Source of the DNA: Niabella aurantiaca DSM 17617
Lineage (GTDB): Bacteria; Bacteroidota; Bacteroidia; Chitinophagales; Chitinophagaceae
Direction of reading: 5' to 3'
Assembly: GCF_000374125.1 (NCBI RefSeq)
Contig: NZ_KB893631.1
Coordinates: forward strand, 53,003 to 117,002
DNA length: 64,000 nucleotides
Shown here: positions 57,959 through 64,000 of the stretch, one piece after another
Numbering within the stretch: the stretch's first letter is position 1
Layout: each line of letters starts with the position of its first letter
The notes under the pieces: generated by a model
Database searches by the model: none
The model's input: only the letters and a program-made list of their open reading frames with translations
What the model was told of the DNA's origin: nothing
Made by a program: the position numbers and the translations under genes

Positions 57959-58000
57959 AGCGGTAAATGACCATATATAGAAACGATAAACTTTCCAATA

Positions 58001-59227
58001 ATGATGAGATTTACTTCCTTATTTTTTTTAGCTCTCCTGGTCATCAGCAGCATCAAATGTACTACGTACGCTTCGCCAGGTAAAACGGTATCCAGGCAGG
58101 GAATTATTACAGGTGCCGATCAGACTGAAAAATACCTCCCCTATCTGAAGGGAAAACGGATCGGCCTGGTGGCAAATCAGAGTTCTCTGATCGGCAGGAA
58201 AAGTAGTGTAGACAGTTTGTTGAGTCTTGGAGTTAAGATTGTAAAAGTGTTTGGACCCGAGCATGGCTTTAGAGGCAATGCCAGTAACGGAGCAGTGGTA
58301 AGTGATGAGGTCGATGCTAAAACCGGTATTCCGATCGTTTCTTTATACGGCAGGAATGAGAAACCAACAAAAGAACAGCTGGCAGATGTTGATCTTATGA
58401 TCTTTGATATCCAGGATGTGGGCTGCCGCTTCTATACGAATATCAATACGCTGGAGCATGTGATGGATGCCTGCGCAGAGAATAATAAAGAACTGCTGAT
58501 CCTCGACCGGCCTAATCCCAACGGCTATGTAGTAGACGGACCGGTAATGACGGATGATAAATTTAAATCGGGTATCGGGATACATTATACGCCAATGACG
58601 CATGGTATGACAATAGGAGAATTTGCACAATATCTTAATGGAGAAGGATATCTTAAGAAACCATGTAAAATAACGGTTATAAAAGTTGCCAACTACAACC
58701 ATGACATGCCTTATACACTACCAATAAACCCCTCTCCTAATTTAAATACGCAGCAGGCCGTGATGCTTTTCCCGAGTTTGTGCATGTTTGAAGGAACCGC
58801 TATCAATGAAGGCAGGGGCACTTATATGCCCTTCACGATATTGGGAGCACCCGCATTAAAAGGCCGGTATTCATTTTCGTATAAACCCATAAGTATTCCC
58901 GGAATGAGTGAACGCCCCAATCACAAAGACACTGTTTGTTATGGCCTTGACCTTCGCAATTATGATATTGCCGCGCTCCGGAAGAGCCGGCAGATCAATT
59001 TAACATGGCTGATCGAGTTATATAAGGCCTACCCGGATAAGGCCAGATTTTTTACTCCCGGAAGGGCTAACCAGGACATATCGGCTTTTGATCTGCGCAT
59101 AGGTACCGATCAGCTGAGAAAACAGATCATCGCTGGCGTACCGGAAGCGGAAATCAGAAAAAGCTGGGAACCGGGGTTACAAAAGTTTAAGGCTATACGG
59201 GCAAAATATCTGTTATATCCGGATTAA
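58001..59227 (+). CDS. namZ: Exo-beta-N-acetylmuramidase NamZ-type (DUF1343/GH171)
   Basis: This 408-residue exported protein has a signal peptide of about 24 residues. The DUF1343 domain shows KGKRIGLVANQSSLIGRKSSVDSLLSLGVKIVKVFGPEHGFRG (Glu of PEHGFRG near residue 87 is the proposed catalytic residue), then VDLMIFDIQDVGCRFYTNI, LDRPNPNGYVVDGP, HGMTIGEFAQYLN and MFEGTAINEGRGTYMPF. NamZ removes N-acetylmuramic acid from the non-reducing end of peptidoglycan fragments, so this gene fits muropeptide recycling. A second ATG lies one codon on. It has about 40 bp to the convergent DUF1801 gene. Confidence 0.88.
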   Translation: MMRFTSLFFLALLVISSIKCTTYASPGKTVSRQGIITGADQTEKYLPYLKGKRIGLVANQSSLIGRKSSVDSLLSLGVKIVKVFGPEHGFRGNASNGAVVSDEVDAKTGIPIVSLYGRNEKPTKEQLADVDLMIFDIQDVGCRFYTNINTLEHVMDACAENNKELLILDRPNPNGYVVDGPVMTDDKFKSGIGIHYTPMTHGMTIGEFAQYLNGEGYLKKPCKITVIKVANYNHDMPYTLPINPSPNLNTQQAVMLFPSLCMFEGTAINEGRGTYMPFTILGAPALKGRYSFSYKPISIPGMSERPNHKDTVCYGLDLRNYDIAALRKSRQINLTWLIELYKAYPDKARFFTPGRANQDISAFDLRIGTDQLRKQIIAGVPEAEIRKSWEPGLQKFKAIRAKYLLYPD

Positions 59228-59271
59228 CTGATTGGTGATTTCCCGAACCGGGACTTATTGAATGAATGTAT

Positions 59272-59679
59272 TTAGCGCCGGGGCTTTTTGAATGTCTTGT
59301 CCAGCTCAACGGCTTCGTGTATCAGCGTTTGCAAGGCTGATATATTGATCTCTTCTGCAGAATGATAGATCCTGTAATAAATTTGTTTGTTGGTACCGTG
59401 TTCCAGGTAATGGTCTTCGTCTTTTAAACGGTTGCCATACCAGAAAGCAAACATGACACCGCTTTTAAAACCACCACGGGGAACAGCCGCCGGATAGATC
59501 AGCAATAAAGACCGGTTACCATAGAAAAACGGAACATTATAGGAGATCTTTTCTTTACCGTAGCCGTTCAATGTCTCAATGGCAATTCCACGTAAAATGT
59601 CAAGCAGCAGGGCCTCATCTGCGGGAAGAAAAGCGAACAGTTCAACCAATGAACGAAATTTTACCTTCTTGTTTTCCAT
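59272..59679 (-). CDS. DUF1801-family protein
   Basis: This 135-residue cytoplasmic protein contains the DUF1801 pattern: GYGKEKISYNVPFFYGNRSLLLIYPAAVPRGGFKSGVMFAFWYGNRL and a terminal helix. DUF1801 proteins are small and widespread, with unknown function. It ends 44 bp from the end of the NamZ gene on the other strand. Confidence 0.8.
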   Translation of the reverse strand: MENKKVKFRSLVELFAFLPADEALLLDILRGIAIETLNGYGKEKISYNVPFFYGNRSLLLIYPAAVPRGGFKSGVMFAFWYGNRLKDEDHYLEHGTNKQIYYRIYHSAEEINISALQTLIHEAVELDKTFKKPRR

Positions 59680-59811
59680 TTCCTGTTTTGTTTCAGAACA
59701 CTATAAAAATAAAAATTTTTACCGGTTGCTTGTCCGTAACAAATAAATATTTTACCTTTTCTATCTGTTGTGCTGGTATGCAAAATTTACAATGGGTATA
59801 AATGAAATAAA

Positions 59812-60372
59812 ATGAGAAAGCTAATCGGGGCGATCAATATGACACTGGACGGGTTTTGTGATCATACGGCAGTCGTTCCGGATGATGACCTGCATCAGCA
59901 TTATGCTGACCTGTTACGGAATGCTGACGCCATTCTATACGGAAGAATAACCTATGAATTGATGGAATATTGGCCAACAGTGATAAAAAATCCTACGGGT
60001 AACCGGTCAATGGATGAATTTGCCGCTATAATGGATCGCATCCCCAAAATTGTTTTTTCCCGAACGCTGAAATCGGTGGAATGGGAAAGTGCACGGTTGG
60101 CTACAAGAGGCCTTAAAGAAGAAGTTTCCGCACTCAAAGGAGCTGCCGGCGGCGGGAGCAAAAACATCTTAGTGGGCAGCCGGAGTTTAATTATTGCTTT
60201 ACTGAACCTTCATTTAATTGATGAATTCCAGCTCATGGTTCACCCGGTTATAGCGGGCAGCGGTCTGCCCTTATTCAACAACATCAATGACAGAACCATG
60301 TTTACGCTTGTGAAGACAAAAACCTTTGGCTCTGGCGCCATCACGCTTTACTATGAACCGGTAAAAGAATGA
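59812..60372 (+). CDS. RibD_C/dihydrofolate-reductase-like protein
   Basis: This 186-residue protein has RibD C-terminal domain signatures: AINMTLDGFCDH, DAILYGRITYELMEYWP, KIVFSRTLKSVEW, LVGSRSLIIALLNLHLIDEFQLMVHPVIAGSG and the closing FGSGAITLYYEPVK. This family binds NADPH and reduces pterin- or pyrimidine-like substrates; the true substrate of this stand-alone form is unknown. Confidence 0.85.
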   Translation: MRKLIGAINMTLDGFCDHTAVVPDDDLHQHYADLLRNADAILYGRITYELMEYWPTVIKNPTGNRSMDEFAAIMDRIPKIVFSRTLKSVEWESARLATRGLKEEVSALKGAAGGGSKNILVGSRSLIIALLNLHLIDEFQLMVHPVIAGSGLPLFNNINDRTMFTLVKTKTFGSGAITLYYEPVKE

Positions 60373-60375
60373 TTG

Positions 60376-60548
60376 CTAACCGGGTTGATACGCCTTCATG
60401 AACACATCCCTGCCGCTTTTGCCATTGGCATCCGCTTCGATAATCAACGCAAAGCTATTATTCGCCACGTCCCTGCCCTTCCATTTATTTTGCCTTTGAA
60501 AGGTTTGCAGCAATTTAAAATACCGCAGATGGAGTTGTTCGGGAATTA
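60376..60548 (-). pseudogene. Possible C-terminal gene fragment of unknown function
   Basis: On the minus strand a frame reads PEQLHLRYFKLLQTFQRQNK, WKGRDVANNSFALIIEADAN, GKSGRDVFMKAYQPG, then stop. It looks like natural protein sequence but has no in-frame ATG; a stop codon lies just upstream. I do not recognise the family. It may be the tail of a decayed gene. Confidence 0.3.
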
Positions 60549-60645
60549 AAAACCATTGTCGTTACCCTGATCTTTATCAGCCGGCCCATCCGGATCGTTC
60601 TTTTGTTTTTCAGTTGAAAATATATTTTGTCCGATCAATTTATTA

Positions 60646-60661
60646 ATCGCAATATTGCAAT
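60646..60661 (+). promoter_or_regulatory. Probable ArsR operator
   Basis: A perfect 10-bp palindrome GCAATATTGC (60649-60658) with partial symmetry beyond it (AT...AT) lies 18 bp before the arsR ATG at 60676. This matches the usual position and form of ArsR/SmtB operators, which block the promoter until arsenite binds. The prediction is by form only. Confidence 0.6.
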
Positions 60662-60675
60662 ATAGTAATGAATCG

Positions 60676-61005
60676 ATGGGCCTGACAAAATCAGAAATAT
60701 TTACAGAGAAGCAGAACCACCTGGCCGGTGTATTTAAAGCATTGGCGCATCCTGCCCGGATTGCGATATTGCAGCATATCATGAAACAAAACGCCTGTAT
60801 TTGCAACGATCTGGTCGGGGAATTGGGCCTGGCACAGGCTACGATTTCGCAGCATTTAAAAGAGCTGAAAAATACAGGCATCATTAAGGGAAATATAGAA
60901 GGTACCAGCGTTTGTTATTGTATCGATGAAAAGGTATGGCTGAAGTTGAAAAAAGAATTGAACGCCTTTTTTACAGATGATATGGTGGCAAATAAATGCT
61001 GTTGA
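60676..61005 (+). CDS. arsR: ArsR-family arsenic-responsive repressor
   Basis: This 109-residue winged-helix protein has FKALAHPARIAILQHIMKQNACICNDLVGELGLAQATISQHLKELKNTGIIKG. The C-x-C pair at residues 41 and 43 is the arsenite-binding site of the alpha3-type ArsR proteins (compare ELCVCDL). A further Cys pair ends the protein (KCC). ATG 60676 is used; the TTG at 60655 lies within the operator. It most likely represses itself and the two following genes. Confidence 0.88.
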   Translation: MGLTKSEIFTEKQNHLAGVFKALAHPARIAILQHIMKQNACICNDLVGELGLAQATISQHLKELKNTGIIKGNIEGTSVCYCIDEKVWLKLKKELNAFFTDDMVANKCC

Positions 61006-61025
61006 TTTTTTTTGCCTTTATTCAT

Positions 61026-61037
61026 CGTAATATTACG
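61026..61037 (+). promoter_or_regulatory. Palindrome upstream of the DUF6428 gene, possible second operator
   Basis: CGTAATATTACG is a perfect 12-bp palindrome, 118 bp before the DUF6428 start and 20 bp after the arsR stop. It shares the AATATT centre with the operator at 60646-60661. Confidence 0.4.
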
Positions 61038-61155
61038 TTACAGAAACATGGTGCATAATGACACTCCTGAAATTGACAGGCAAATATCTGCGGAGCTCTC
61101 CTGCCCAACCGGTCAGGGGGGGATCACACCCATAAAAATTTAAAAAAATACACGG

Positions 61156-61617
61156 ATGAAACTTTCAGAAATTAAAACACTCTTACCGGCACTGGATAAT
61201 GTGGCGTTCCGGTTAGAAAATGGCGACTTTGTCCCCGAGCATTTTCATATTACCGAAGTAGGTATTGTTACCAGGCACTTCATAGATTGTGGCGGCACCA
61301 TCCGCTATGAGCAGGTTGTAAGTTTTCAGCTTTGGAACGCCGACGACTTTGAGCATCGTTTAAAGCCCCAAAAACTACTGCAGATCATCCAGCTTTCAGA
61401 AAATAAACTGGGGATCACTGATCTGGAAATAGAAGTAGAATATCAGAGCGATACGATCGGCAGGTACGGATTGGGCTTTAACGGTCATTATTTCATACTG
61501 GAGCACAAAGCCACGGCTTGCCTTGCGCAAGATGCCTGCGGCATACCGGCACAAAAGGTGAAAAGGAATTTAACAGACCTGAAGACTTCATCCTGCTGTG
61601 GTGGTGGCAATTGCTGA
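61156..61617 (+). CDS. DUF6428-family protein in the arsenic cluster
   Basis: This 153-residue cytoplasmic protein has LPALDNVAFRLENGDFVPEHFHITEVGIVTRHFIDCGGTIRYEQVVSFQLWN and, at the end, SSCCGGGNC, a cysteine-rich tail that could bind arsenite or another soft metal. DUF6428 genes commonly lie between arsR and arsC in Bacteroidota. The function is unknown. It is 150 bp after arsR and 122 bp before arsC. Confidence 0.85.
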   Translation: MKLSEIKTLLPALDNVAFRLENGDFVPEHFHITEVGIVTRHFIDCGGTIRYEQVVSFQLWNADDFEHRLKPQKLLQIIQLSENKLGITDLEIEVEYQSDTIGRYGLGFNGHYFILEHKATACLAQDACGIPAQKVKRNLTDLKTSSCCGGGNC

Positions 61618-61739
61618 TCTGAAATACAGGCGCTTACACCAAGGGAAACCTGTATCCTTCTATTATTGATGATGCTACCCTTCCATTTGAATCCCTGCCT
61701 TAAGCTTTTACACTCTGATCATTCCTGTAACAAACAATT

Positions 61740-62159
61740 ATGGAAATAAAAAAAATATTAGTGCTTTGTACCGGTAACAGTTGCCGGAGCCAAATAGCGG
61801 AAGGTTATTTGAGGCATTTTGCAAAAGATAAAGCAGCAATTTACAGTGCCGGTATAGAAGCACATGGCCTAAACCCAAAAGCCATAGAAGTAATGCTGGA
61901 AGACGGTATTGACATAACAAATCACACATCTGACAATGTGCATGCGTACCGCCACATCAGTTTTGACTTTGTAATTACCGTTTGCGATAACGCGAAAGAG
62001 CATTGCCCGTTCTTTCCGGGCAGCGCACAAAAGTTCCACCGCGATTTTCCCGATCCCGCCAGGGCAACGGGCAGTCCCGATGAAATAAAAGCGCAGTTTC
62101 GCTATACACGTGCGCTCATAAAAGATTATTGCCGGGAGTTTGTCCGGCGTAATCTTTAG
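61740..62159 (+). CDS. arsC: Thioredoxin-dependent arsenate reductase
   Basis: This 139-residue cytoplasmic enzyme reduces arsenate to arsenite with electrons from thioredoxin. The LMW-phosphatase P-loop CTGNSCRSQ starts at Cys 10. The redox pair Cys 82 and Cys 89 lies in VITVCDNAKEHCP. These are the same positions as in S. aureus pI258 ArsC, so all three catalytic cysteines are present. No arsB or acr3 arsenite pump is in the window after it. Confidence 0.93.
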   Translation: MEIKKILVLCTGNSCRSQIAEGYLRHFAKDKAAIYSAGIEAHGLNPKAIEVMLEDGIDITNHTSDNVHAYRHISFDFVITVCDNAKEHCPFFPGSAQKFHRDFPDPARATGSPDEIKAQFRYTRALIKDYCREFVRRNL

Positions 62160-62585
62160 GATTTTGTAAAACAGCTTCTGAGAAACGCGGGATAGATTTT
62201 TTTTGGGTCTACATCTCTCCACCCTTGTTTTTCAAACGAATGGGCAGTTGCATGTATAAAATAATTCCATGTCGTCCATGTGGCTGTTTGTGTAGCGGAA
62301 TATTTACGGCTTTGCATGGTAATGGATACATCCCGGTTGAAAAACGGGTAACCGCCCGGCTATCATATTTTATTATTTGATAACATTTAAACAATGTTCA
62401 GGCAACATAACGGCAACCCTGGTACGCAAATTTGGCAAATACAACGGCCGGAAAGAGATAGAATCCATTGTGGTAGATAATGAACTGGGCGTTGTGTGGT
62501 GGCCGGCGTATAGAACCGGCAAGATCATTTGCTATTTCATTATATTCTTTTATCTTTGAAACTAAGATACTTATTTAAGAAGATA
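62160..62585. other. Intergenic region with a phytase remnant
   Basis: About 425 bp after arsC. The first 220 bp hold nothing I can identify. The stretch 62390-62530 reads as a phytase fragment (listed separately). Confidence 0.4.
62390..62530 (+). pseudogene. 3-phytase (beta-propeller) gene remnant
   Basis: One plus-strand frame reads ITATLVRKFGKYNGRKEIES followed by IVVDNELGVVWW. This resembles the segment of Bacillus-type beta-propeller phytases where V-R-x-F-G-x-x-S-G-x-K-E-I-E-x-I-A-V-D-x-E-x-G-Y-V-Y-Y is conserved. The normally following Y-S-D-E is lost after GVVWWPAY. No start codon or longer match remains, so it is a small fragment. Confidence 0.5.
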
Positions 62586-63041
62586 ATGAAAGCAGACAAG
62601 GTTGTACGACTAAGAAAACTCAGCCAGCAGCATGCCTATACCTCTATCCAAATGCATGAGGCAGTGGGCAGAAAAGCCGGGCTTTCGGGTACCGATCACA
62701 AGTACCTGGGATTTCTGCTGCAGAAAGGCCCCATGACGGCAGGCGAGCTGGCCCGGCTCACGGGCCTCACCACCGGGGCTGTTACGGGCCTGGTAGACCG
62801 CTTCGAAAAGAAAAAGCTGCTGAAGCGGCAGTATCCCGAAGGCGACCGGCGCAAGGTGATCATCGTGCCTGATACGCAAAAAATAGCGGCGTTGTTACAA
62901 CCACTTTACCAGGATTTCCAGGATGATACGGACCGGCTTTTCGACTCTTTTTCAATCGCTGAATTAAAAACCATGGAACAATATTTTTCAAAAGCCCTGG
63001 AGATCATGCATCACAAAATAGCACAGCTTAATCAAAAATAA
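62586..63041 (+). CDS. MarR-family transcriptional regulator
   Basis: This 151-residue winged-helix protein has LLQKGPMTAGELARLTGLTTGAVTGLVDRFEKKKLLKRQYPEGDRRKVIIV with the wing Asp-Arg-Arg (DRR) of MarR. ATG 62586 is used; the upstream 19 codons are hydrophobic and unlikely. Its stop is 4 bp before the rifampin ADP-ribosyltransferase start, so they form one operon and MarR probably controls it, by an effector such as a drug or aromatic compound. Confidence 0.9.
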   Translation: MKADKVVRLRKLSQQHAYTSIQMHEAVGRKAGLSGTDHKYLGFLLQKGPMTAGELARLTGLTTGAVTGLVDRFEKKKLLKRQYPEGDRRKVIIVPDTQKIAALLQPLYQDFQDDTDRLFDSFSIAELKTMEQYFSKALEIMHHKIAQLNQK

Positions 63042-63045
63042 ACCG

Positions 63046-63789
63046 ATGGAATTTAACCCCAACAGTCCCGTTATTCAGCTTTGTATGCAAGGTATGGATA
63101 CTGCAGAAAAAGGTCAGTGCGAGGCGGCAGACAAGCTTTTCATGCAAGCCTGGAACGAAGCCCGTAACGACTTTGAAAAATTTATCGCCGCCCATTTCAT
63201 AGCCCGGTACCGGCAGGATGCGCTTGGCAAATTACAATGGCTCCGGACCGCTTTGCAGCACGGGCTAAGCGCCGACAGCGACGCTGTGAAAAGCGCCCTC
63301 CCCTCCCTGTATGCAGTTATGGCGCAATGCTATAAGGATCTGGGCGACGCGGACAATGAACGGAAGTATCATGAATCAGCCATTTCGGCCGGCGAGCAGC
63401 TCCCGGACAAAGGCCCTTTTTATCATGGTACCCGGGCGGATCTGCAGGTAGGCGACCTGCTCATAGCCGGTGGCCGGTCTAATTACCAGAGCGAGATCGT
63501 CATGAACCATATTTATTTTACCGCCCTGGTCAATGGCGCGGGGTTGGCCGCTGCATTGGCAAAAGGCGACGGGCGCGAGCGCGTCTATATCGTGGAACCT
63601 ACGGGCAGCTTTGAGAACGACCCCAACGTTACGGACAAAAAATTCCCGGGCAACCCTACCCGCTCCTATCGCAGCACGGCGCCCCTCCGGATCGTGGGCG
63701 AGGTTGCCGATTGGGAACGGCTTACACCGGAACAGCTCCGCCAATGGCGGGAAAAGCTGGCGAATAACAAAGGAGCGATTATTAATTAA
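63046..63789 (+). CDS. arr: Rifampin ADP-ribosyltransferase (Arr) with N-terminal helical domain
   Basis: This 247-residue protein has two parts. Residues 1-120 are helical and TPR-like (IQLCMQGMDTAEKGQCEAADKLFMQAWNEARNDFEKFIAAHFIAR, then PSLYAVMAQCYKDLGDADNERKYHESAISAG). The rest is the Arr domain: GPFYHGTRADLQVGDLL with the catalytic-type His, NHIYFTALVNGAGLAAALAKG with the Tyr, YIVEPTGSFENDPNVTDKKFPGNPTRSYRS and LRIVGEVADWERLTPEQL. Arr moves ADP-ribose from NAD+ to a hydroxyl of rifamycins and so inactivates them. Classical Arr is about 140 residues without the helical part, so this is a fused form. MarR gene upstream. Confidence 0.88.
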   Translation: MEFNPNSPVIQLCMQGMDTAEKGQCEAADKLFMQAWNEARNDFEKFIAAHFIARYRQDALGKLQWLRTALQHGLSADSDAVKSALPSLYAVMAQCYKDLGDADNERKYHESAISAGEQLPDKGPFYHGTRADLQVGDLLIAGGRSNYQSEIVMNHIYFTALVNGAGLAAALAKGDGRERVYIVEPTGSFENDPNVTDKKFPGNPTRSYRSTAPLRIVGEVADWERLTPEQLRQWREKLANNKGAIIN

Positions 63790-63838
63790 CTTCACCCTAA
63801 GAAGCTGTTTAAAAATAATATTTTGGTCCCCCTTATAA

Positions 63839-63991
63839 GCGCCATCCGGCGCGTCGCTATCGTTAAAGCCGCGCTTTAGCACGGCTTTAACGAAGCTGTA
63901 ATTTCATAAGTGCCATCGGCACGGATCATTATGCCCCGAGCCTATGGCTCTCTGTTGTTCTTTTGGACTTATAAACGGGTTGAAACCCGTT
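63839..63991. repeat. Cluster of five small hairpins (REP-like element), cut by window end
   Basis: Five hairpins lie in 150 bp: GCGCC-ATCC-GGCGC (63839-63852); an 11-bp stem 63861-63871/63882-63892; GTGCC-ATC-GGCAC (63910-63922); GAGCC-TAT-GGCTC (63938-63950); and AACGGGT-TGAA-ACCCGTT (63974-63991). The repeated form xGCC-ATC/TAT-GGCx is like the short palindromes of REP/BIME elements moved by REP-associated (IS200-like) transposases in Bacteroidota. It follows the arr gene by 50 bp, so it could also act in transcription termination. Confidence 0.6.
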
Positions 63992-64000
63992 CTTGCCGGA

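Overview
The window reads as chromosomal DNA of an aerobic, saprophytic member of the Bacteroidota, most likely family Chitinophagaceae (Niabella-like). I infer this from the SusC/SusD pair, lipoproteins with short Bacteroidota-type signal peptides, Tat-exported Gfo/Idh/MocA oxidoreductases, 800-residue MacB/FtsX-type permeases, the HYC_CC_PP and DUF1573 families, and TAnnTTTG (-7) promoter boxes. No rRNA, tRNA or CRISPR array was found.

Layout. 1-164: 3' end of galactokinase. 0.27-15.4 kb: a carbohydrate region with a GH88 hydrolase, a heparinase II/III-like lyase, a SusC/SusD pair and a putative alpha-galactosidase-like glycosidase. It is interrupted by a broken AHSA1-family gene, the selD-selU pair (selenium for tRNA 2-selenouridine) and an HMA-AraC regulator. 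15.5-22.6 kb: a winged-helix protein with an AlkZ-like QAQ motif, NADP-isocitrate dehydrogenase, a Crp/Fnr regulator, an RlpA-like protein, class II aldolase, a kinase-like unknown and an LEA-like small protein. 22.7-25.7 kb: a probable copper operon (HYC_CC_PP protein plus an HMA-fused TonB-dependent receptor). 26.1-33.2 kb: housekeeping genes coaE, yajC, DUF1573, nusB, groES-groEL and an ABC-F ATPase with a degenerate second ATP site. 33.4-40.9 kb: a C1 peptidase, then a sugar-processing cluster (beta-propeller lipoprotein, three Gfo/Idh/MocA proteins, an esterase). 41.1-47 kb: a DUF1905 protein, a MacB/FtsX-type permease, a beta-helix surface protein and a VRR-NUC-like protein.

47.1-57.2 kb is the most unusual part. 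Eight genes lie head to tail on the minus strand: TPR-histidine kinase, LuxR response regulator, YD-like lipoprotein, 415-aa secreted protein, M23-like lipoprotein without visible catalytic residues, 167-aa protein, second YD-like lipoprotein, and LamG/OmpA protein. The block looks AT-richer than its surroundings. It lies between two imperfect direct repeats of about 70 bp, with an IS110 transposase remnant inside the right edge. I see it as a possible acquired envelope-signalling island.

58-64 kb: a NamZ-type muramidase, DUF1801 and RibD_C-type proteins, an arsenic cluster (arsR, DUF6428, thioredoxin-type arsC, no efflux pump in view), a phytase gene remnant, and a MarR regulator coupled to a rifampin ADP-ribosyltransferase with an extra N-terminal helical domain. 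The window ends in a dense cluster of five small hairpins resembling a REP-type repeat element.
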